DNA of 9,609 nucleotides, from contig JBBRSC010000122.1 of the NCBI GenBank assembly GCA_038245795.1, forward strand, positions 1 to 9,609, in the 5' to 3' direction. Position 1 is the first letter of the stretch; each line of letters opens with the position of its first letter. The position numbers were made by a program, and so were the translations under genes. Shown here one piece after another: positions 6,075 to 9,609 of this stretch. The stretch is from JBBRSC01 sp038245795 (GTDB taxonomy: Bacteria > Actinomycetota > Acidimicrobiia > Acidimicrobiales > Microtrichaceae). The notes under the pieces were generated by a model. That model saw only the letters and a list, made by a program, of their open reading frames with translations. It was not told where the DNA came from and did not search any database.

Positions 6075-7760
6075 TTAGAGCAAGGGACCGACGGCGGTGA
6101 CGTGGTCATAGGCGACCTCGCGGACTCCGTCGGCAAACCGGCACGCGTTGGCGGCCTGGCGACCGGTCATCACCGAACGTTCCATTAGGGCTGACGGCTG
6201 CGGCGAGCGGACCCAGTCGCCACACAGGCGGAGGTTCGCGACGCCATCCGCTTCGAACGAATCGCAGAACGGGCGGACCTTGCCCATACCGGTCGCGAAC
6301 GAACTGAAGTTCTCGTAGTTGCCGATGGTCGAACCCAACACGTTGGCCGCCGCCAGTTCGGGCACGACCTCGAGCACCGTCGGGCGTATCTGGTTCCACA
6401 CCTCGTTGTCCGGTGCTGATGCCAGCGGACTGTCGAGTGCATAGAGATGGAACTCGATGACCGATCCCCCGGTCTCGGCGGCCCACGCCATCGGTTCCGC
6501 TTCGAGTTGATGGAACTGACAGATCAACGCCACCGGATCGTGTTGGGGTGTTTCCATGATGTCGGGCCGGTCAGCGTTCAACGGCAGATCGAACCAGATC
6601 CTGATGATCCGATAGGGCGGCGCTACCCCCATGGGTGCCACGCGGGCCGCCGCCTTGGCGAGTGCGATGGCGCCCGCCGTATCAACACCGCTCGAGCCGG
6701 CGAGAATGGCCTTGGCGCCAGGGACGTCGCTTGCGAGCACCACCCAGTCGAAATCGACGGTGTCGCCCACCATGCCGAGCACGCGGTTCGCCGCGAACCG
6801 CAACCCTCGAATCGGCGCGTTGGTCATCATCGTTGCGCCGAGGGAACGGAGTTTCGCGACCCACGGATCGATGACCGCGGTGCCGTGATCGACGGTCGTG
6901 ATCTGGCGATCGAACGCAAAGGGCTGCGACGTGAAGTACATGTGTTGATAGAGCAGCATCTCTGCCGCGCTCAGATCTGATTGCCGATTGAGCGTCACGT
7001 GGGCTGCCGGTTGCATCACGACATCACGGAACTTCTTGCTCACCTGCACGCGGTCTTGCCACTGGCCGAACGTCTCGTCGTCGTTGCGCTCGTAGAGACC
7101 CTCGTATCGGAACGACAGCACATCCGGCGAGATCCCAAGACTCGTGAAGATGTCGGGCCAATCCAGATTCGGCGAGGTCTCGATGATGTTCGCCAGGTTG
7201 AGGGGAAAGACCTTCGGCTCGGAGACGAGGCGTTCCGGCAGATAGTCACGAAAGATGAAGTTGACGGCGTTGTAGGGGCGGAAGTGTTCGTTGATACCCA
7301 GGCGATGTCGGATGTCGAGGAACACCCGGTAGTTGTCGAACCACATGTGCAGTCCGTGCTCGACCCTGAAGGTCCGACCGACACCCGGGTCGAGTTCACG
7401 GGTCGCCAGGCGCCCACCGAACTGCGGCGCCGCTTCGCGAACGGTCACCGCGTAGCCGGCTTCGGCCAACTCGAGCGCGGCCGAGAGCCCCGCGATACCA
7501 CCGCCAACAACGAGCGCCGATCTCGAACCCGGCGACGCGAGCTGCGTTGGGGCGTTCGGATTGCGTGGTTCGACGCGGTTCAGCCGACGGCGATCGATGG
7601 CTGGCCACAACGCCTCGAGAATTTCGGTGCCCGTCGGGACATGGGGCGCTGGTTTGTCCAGCGCCGTCATGGGAGCGCAGGCTGACGTCATGCCCATGGT
7701 CGCCCCGGCCGCAGCCGTGACTCCCCCGAGCCGAAGAACGTCTCGCCGATGAATCTTCAT
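6075..7760 (-). CDS. Tat-exported FAD-dependent oxidoreductase, carotenoid-desaturase/amine-oxidase-like
   Basis: The 561-residue product begins with a twin-arginine signal: HRRDVLRLGG (R5, R6), an alanine-rich hydrophobic stretch, and TSACAP at about 26-30. C28 could make it a Tat lipoprotein, but the lipobox is imperfect (T at -3). A linker follows, then the FAD Rossmann motif VVGGGIAGLSAALELAE (84-100) with GGR at 115-117, and a C-terminal FAD-binding end LCGDWVRSPQPSALMERSV (512-530). VEHGLHMWFDNYR resembles the 'DHGxH' region of zeta-carotene desaturase and isorenieratene-synthase relatives. These enzymes desaturate or oxidise hydrophobic isoprenoids or amines. The Tat signal implies it folds around FAD inside and acts outside the cytoplasmic membrane, which is unusual for the family. 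The gene lies 52 bp downstream of a lipoprotein gene on the same strand but also has its own promoter-like TAACCT box. It carries no cue to a specific substrate. Confidence 0.88.
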   Translation of the reverse strand: MKIHRRDVLRLGGVTAAAGATMGMTSACAPMTALDKPAPHVPTGTEILEALWPAIDRRRLNRVEPRNPNAPTQLASPGSRSALVVGGGIAGLSAALELAEAGYAVTVREAAPQFGGRLATRELDPGVGRTFRVEHGLHMWFDNYRVFLDIRHRLGINEHFRPYNAVNFIFRDYLPERLVSEPKVFPLNLANIIETSPNLDWPDIFTSLGISPDVLSFRYEGLYERNDDETFGQWQDRVQVSKKFRDVVMQPAAHVTLNRQSDLSAAEMLLYQHMYFTSQPFAFDRQITTVDHGTAVIDPWVAKLRSLGATMMTNAPIRGLRFAANRVLGMVGDTVDFDWVVLASDVPGAKAILAGSSGVDTAGAIALAKAAARVAPMGVAPPYRIIRIWFDLPLNADRPDIMETPQHDPVALICQFHQLEAEPMAWAAETGGSVIEFHLYALDSPLASAPDNEVWNQIRPTVLEVVPELAAANVLGSTIGNYENFSSFATGMGKVRPFCDSFEADGVANLRLCGDWVRSPQPSALMERSVMTGRQAANACRFADGVREVAYDHVTAVGPLL

Positions 7761-7766
7761 GCCGAG

Positions 7767-7772
7767 AGGTTA
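7767..7772 (-). promoter_or_regulatory. Putative leaderless -10 box for the Tat oxidoreductase
   Basis: Minus-strand TAACCT ends exactly 6 nt before ATG 7760. It is directly preceded by AACGGCGTT (7772-7780, overlapping by one base), the same odd palindrome found beside the HMGL -10 box. So the oxidoreductase may be transcribed on its own as well as by read-through from the lipoprotein gene. Confidence 0.4.
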
Positions 7773-7812
7773 ACGCCGTTCACCTGCCGGCACCATCTCG
7801 ATCCCGCCACGC

Positions 7813-8787
7813 TCATTGCCCGCCGGTGGTCGGTTCGTTGACGACGCAGGCGGTCGACAGAAAGGCCTCGATTCGACCCGCAGCATCTCGGATCTCGGGC
7901 GTCCACAACGCCACAACCACCCGCTCCGTCCCCGTGAGTTCGGTGAGAATTCGACGGGGATCATCAGCAACCTTGGATCGCAACGGCACCGAGCGATCGC
8001 GGATCCACACGGCGACCGTCTTGGCGTCGGTTCCCAGGTTGGCTGGCGCACCCGCCACCGGAGCACCCGCGATCGTCGTCCACGCAGCGACCAGCGTCCG
8101 GAAGCGATCGGCAGTCGGACCGTCGTTCGAGATCGCCAGTCGAGCATCGACAAGCGGTTGCCAGACCGTGCACGCGTCCCCTGGATCTGCCGACCAGTCG
8201 ATCTCGACGAGCGGCGGCTCGCCGGCTCCACAGACCTCATCTCCGTACTGTTCGATCGTGGCGATCTCCGGGTCCGGGTTGCCGTTGGAGGGCGGAACAA
8301 AGCGAAGCGCGTCTGCCGGTGCCGCCGAAATGAAGGCCGAATAGTCGAAGTTCGCGGCCTCGAGCGCTTGGGTCTCGGCGGCTGCGGCGGCCGCCATACT
8401 CAAGGCCGGCGAGAAGATCGCGTCGGGCGCCAGGGTGGCGATCGACTGGGCCAACGCCTGCTTCGCCCGCTGGAACGATTCGAGCGCCTCAGCATCGTTG
8501 ACATCGAGGGTGATCTCGTCGAGCTTCAGCGAACTCCACCGGGCCAGCGCACCGCATACCTCGGAGTTGGCATCGCCGGTGAAGGCGACGTTCACCTTCG
8601 CCGTGGCGGCACCCGCGGGAATGGTGGATGGCATCGTCGTGGGGCTTGTCGAGGTCGCAGCGATCACGGTCGTTGCGGTCGTCACGATCGGCGAGCCGCT
8701 CGAGTTGTCCTTCGAACACGCGCTGATCGCCATCGCGACACACGCAACGACTGCCAGCTGCCTACTCAGTCGTGTCGATCCCCGCAC
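7813..8787 (-). CDS. Secreted lipoprotein with a duplicated two-cysteine domain, unknown function
   Basis: From GTG 8787 the product has 324 residues: a basic n-region (RGSTRLSRQ), a hydrophobic core, and a lipobox ISAC with the lipidated C24. A Thr/Ser/Ala/Pro-rich tether runs from 25 to about 62. The rest divides into two halves. Each is mostly helical-looking and bounded by cysteines exactly 108 residues apart (C78-C186 and C206-C314), suggesting a duplicated domain with one disulphide each. I recognise no enzyme motif. It resembles the many anchored actinobacterial lipoproteins that bind partners outside the membrane. Start choice: GTG 8787 is close to GAGG (2 nt); an alternative GTG at 8862 lies after AAGGAG but would give a long, odd n-region. 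It is upstream of, and co-oriented with, the exported oxidoreductase, so both may work at the cell surface. Confidence 0.85.
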   Translation of the reverse strand: MRGSTRLSRQLAVVACVAMAISACSKDNSSGSPIVTTATTVIAATSTSPTTMPSTIPAGAATAKVNVAFTGDANSEVCGALARWSSLKLDEITLDVNDAEALESFQRAKQALAQSIATLAPDAIFSPALSMAAAAAAETQALEAANFDYSAFISAAPADALRFVPPSNGNPDPEIATIEQYGDEVCGAGEPPLVEIDWSADPGDACTVWQPLVDARLAISNDGPTADRFRTLVAAWTTIAGAPVAGAPANLGTDAKTVAVWIRDRSVPLRSKVADDPRRILTELTGTERVVVALWTPEIRDAAGRIEAFLSTACVVNEPTTGGQ

Positions 8788-8832
8788 GACCTCGAGTCTG
8801 ACAGTTGCCTGAGTTGGTTCCCGGCACCGATG

Positions 8833-8848
8833 AGGGCAGGCCTGCCCT
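8833..8848. promoter_or_regulatory. 16-bp perfect palindrome upstream of the lipoprotein gene
   Basis: AGGGCAGGCCTGCCCT is self-complementary over all 16 bases. It lies 46 bp upstream of the lipoprotein GTG, either in its promoter (operator) or in its leader RNA. No known operator consensus was recognised. Confidence 0.45.
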
Positions 8849-8900
8849 GGATGATGTCTCACCGCTCCTTCATACTCCAATGCACGGGGCACCTGAGCGT

Positions 8901-8940
8901 CGGTTCCGGGGAGAGTATCGCCCCATTCTTTTCGGAACCG
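8901..8940 (+). other. Predicted RNA hairpin with 16 consecutive pairs (plus-strand sense)
   Basis: Bases 8901-8916 pair with 8925-8940 without a mismatch: eight Watson-Crick pairs (CGGTTCCG with CGGAACCG), then eight more of which four are G-U. The loop is eight bases (8917-8924). The G-U pairs become mismatches on the other strand, so the long stem exists only in plus-strand RNA. No U-tract follows, so it is not an obvious terminator. No promoter for a plus-strand transcript through it was identified. Confidence 0.5.
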
Positions 8941-9073
8941 CGCACTGGTGCCTCGTGTCATGTATCGCCGCCATACCGACATCGGAACCGCGCACTGGTG
9001 CCTCGTGTCATGTATCGCCGCCATACCGACATCGGAACCGCGCACTGGTGCCTCGTGTCATGTATCGCCGCCA
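8932..9073. repeat. 50-bp direct tandem repeat, 2.84 perfect copies
   Basis: Copies run 8932-8981, 8982-9031 and 9032-9073 (42 bp) with no mismatch. Each unit starts TCGGAACCG, then holds a dyad-like GCACTGGTGC and GTAT-N7-ATAC. Perfect identity suggests recent duplication or active homogenisation. There are no unique spacers. Confidence 0.97.
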
Positions 9074-9118
9074 GCTTTGCGGGCCGCCAGCTTTGCGGGC
9101 CGCCAGCTTTGCGGGCCG
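9067..9118. repeat. 16-bp direct tandem repeat, 3.25 perfect copies
   Basis: The unit CCAGCTTTGCGGGCCG occurs at 9071-9086, 9087-9102 and 9103-9118, preceded by a matching GCCG at 9067-9070. Each unit contains CCGC-N7-GCGG. The array shares GCCGCCA with the last 50-bp copy and stops 5 bp before the -10 box of the next gene. Confidence 0.97.
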
Positions 9119-9123
9119 TCACC

Positions 9124-9129
9124 TAGCGT
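9124..9129 (+). promoter_or_regulatory. Putative leaderless -10 box for the cysteine hydrolase gene
   Basis: TAGCGT fits TANNNT and ends exactly 6 nt before ATG 9136. A GGGG lies at 9130-9133, too close to the ATG for a good ribosome site. The expected -35 position falls inside the 16-bp array and has no good match, suggesting activator dependence. Confidence 0.4.
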
Positions 9130-9135
9130 GGGGCA

Positions 9136-9609
9136 ATGACGGATCTCAGCGATGACTACGAGCGTGCCGGTTTCTCGGGAGTCCTCGGATGGGGATTGCG
9201 GCCTGCAGTCATCGTGATCGATGTGTGCCGCGCCTACGTCGATCGCGAGTCTCCGCTCTATGCCGGTGTCGAGGCAGCGGTCGAGGCCTGCGGCGAGTTG
9301 GTGCGAACAGCCCGGGCGAACGACGTGCCGGTGATCTTCACCCGTGTCGAGTTCGTTCCCGGCGGCGCCGACGGTGGCGTCTTCTATCAGAAAGTCCCGG
9401 CGCTGGCCTCGTTCGATCGGGGAAATCCGTTGGCGGAGTTCGTTGCCGATCCGCATCCACTTCCGAGCGATGTCGTCATCACGAAGCAGTACGCATCGGC
9501 CTTCTTCGGAACGTCGCTCGCCGCCACGCTGACCGCCTGGGGTGTCGACACGTTGGTGATCAGCGGACTGTCCACCTCAGGGTGTGTCCGGGCGACCGGA
9601 GTCGATGCC
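9136..9609 (+). CDS. Isochorismatase-superfamily cysteine hydrolase, N-carbamoylsarcosine amidase/maleamate amidase type (C-terminus beyond window)
   Basis: The first 158 codons are present. The Asp-Lys-Cys triad of the superfamily is visible: D29 in VIVIDVCRAY, K117 in ITKQYASAFFGT, and C150 in STSGCVRATG. The opening (YERAGFSGVLGWGLRPA), the DGGVFYQKVP segment and the SAFFGT plus TSGCVRAT pair are features I associate with N-carbamoylsarcosine amidase and bacterial maleamate amidohydrolase rather than nicotinamidase or true isochorismatase. Such enzymes release ammonia (and CO2 for carbamoyl substrates) from small amides in the cytoplasm. Maleamate amidase would yield maleate, the substrate of maleate isomerases distantly related to the 2883-3692 product, but the genes are 5.4 kb apart and the link is speculative. 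It has its own promoter-like box and a repeat-laden upstream region, implying separate regulation. Confidence 0.9.
   Translation, partial: MTDLSDDYERAGFSGVLGWGLRPAVIVIDVCRAYVDRESPLYAGVEAAVEACGELVRTARANDVPVIFTRVEFVPGGADGGVFYQKVPALASFDRGNPLAEFVADPHPLPSDVVITKQYASAFFGTSLAATLTAWGVDTLVISGLSTSGCVRATGVDA

Larger units (their letters stand above)
8788..9135. other. 348-bp non-coding divergent region with several repeat structures
   Basis: The gap separates the lipoprotein gene (leftward) from the cysteine hydrolase gene (rightward). In order it holds the 16-bp palindrome, a plus-strand hairpin, a 50-bp tandem array and a 16-bp tandem array. Open frames cross it in several phases. However, the 50-bp unit is not a multiple of three, so each copy is read differently, and no reading frame has coding-like composition or homology that I recognise. 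Confidence 0.75.

Noticed and set aside
6061..6080. Bidirectional terminator between the convergent deacetylase and oxidoreductase genes
   Set aside because: Only 4 bp separate the stops and the flanking bases form no strong stem with a T-run.
8901..8940. Rho-independent terminator
   Set aside because: The stem is long but no T-run follows on the plus strand, and no plus-strand gene ends just before it.
8788..9045. 86-residue N-terminal extension of the lipoprotein, with repeated MSVWRRYMTRGTSARF-like segments
   Set aside because: It would put the signal peptide deep inside the protein; the repeated peptide is only the DNA repeat read through.
8932..9118. CRISPR array
   Set aside because: The repeats are contiguous without unique spacers, and no cas gene is in the window.
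8932..9118. Replication-origin iterons
   Set aside because: No Rep or DnaA gene, no AT-rich unwinding region and no DnaA boxes were seen nearby.
7816..9126. 436-codon plus-strand open frame covering the lipoprotein gene and repeats
   Set aside because: It runs opposite a gene with a signal peptide, lipobox and cysteine pattern, and its C-terminal part is only the 50-bp and 16-bp repeats read in shifting phases.

Overview
The window reads like a chromosomal segment of a high-GC actinobacterium. The support is strong G/C third-position bias, GTG starts, 4-bp ATGA/GTGA gene overlaps, a Tat-exported flavoprotein, a Thr/Ser-linked lipoprotein, and several genes whose start codon lies 6-7 bases after a TANNNT -10 box (the leaderless layout common in Actinobacteria). 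A lineage such as Acidimicrobiia is a guess. No rRNA, tRNA, transposase, integrase, phage gene or CRISPR array was seen. Nine protein genes are supported; the first and last run off the window.

Left third (1-3692): two divergent operons around a 74-bp control region. Leftward, an HMG-CoA-lyase-type enzyme is followed, with an ATGA overlap, by a nitrilase-superfamily amidohydrolase cut by the window edge. Rightward, a family III (CaiB/BaiF) CoA-transferase is followed, with a GTGA overlap, by an Asp/Glu-racemase/maleate-isomerase-fold protein that lacks both family cysteines. Together they look like a small catabolic route: free an acid from an amide, isomerise or decarboxylate it, load it onto CoA, then cleave the acyl-CoA. 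The substrate cannot be read from the sequence.

Middle (3658-6070): a DUF5684-like four-helix membrane protein on the minus strand overlaps the end of the racemase-like gene tail to tail by 35 bp. Its promoter region abuts the start of a two-gene plus-strand operon: a class A flavin aromatic hydroxylase-type monooxygenase, then a PIG-L/LmbE-type deacetylase.

Right third (6075-9609): on the minus strand, a lipoprotein with an apparently duplicated two-cysteine domain precedes a Tat-signal, carotenoid-desaturase-like FAD oxidoreductase. A 348-bp non-coding gap (8788-9135) follows and is the most unusual DNA here. It holds a 16-bp perfect palindrome, a plus-strand RNA hairpin with 16 consecutive pairs, a perfect 50-bp tandem repeat (2.84 copies) that reuses the hairpin's 3' arm, and a 16-bp tandem repeat (3.25 copies). 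The last array ends 5 bp before the -10 box of a plus-strand cysteine hydrolase (N-carbamoylsarcosine amidase/maleamate amidase type), whose C-terminus lies beyond the window.
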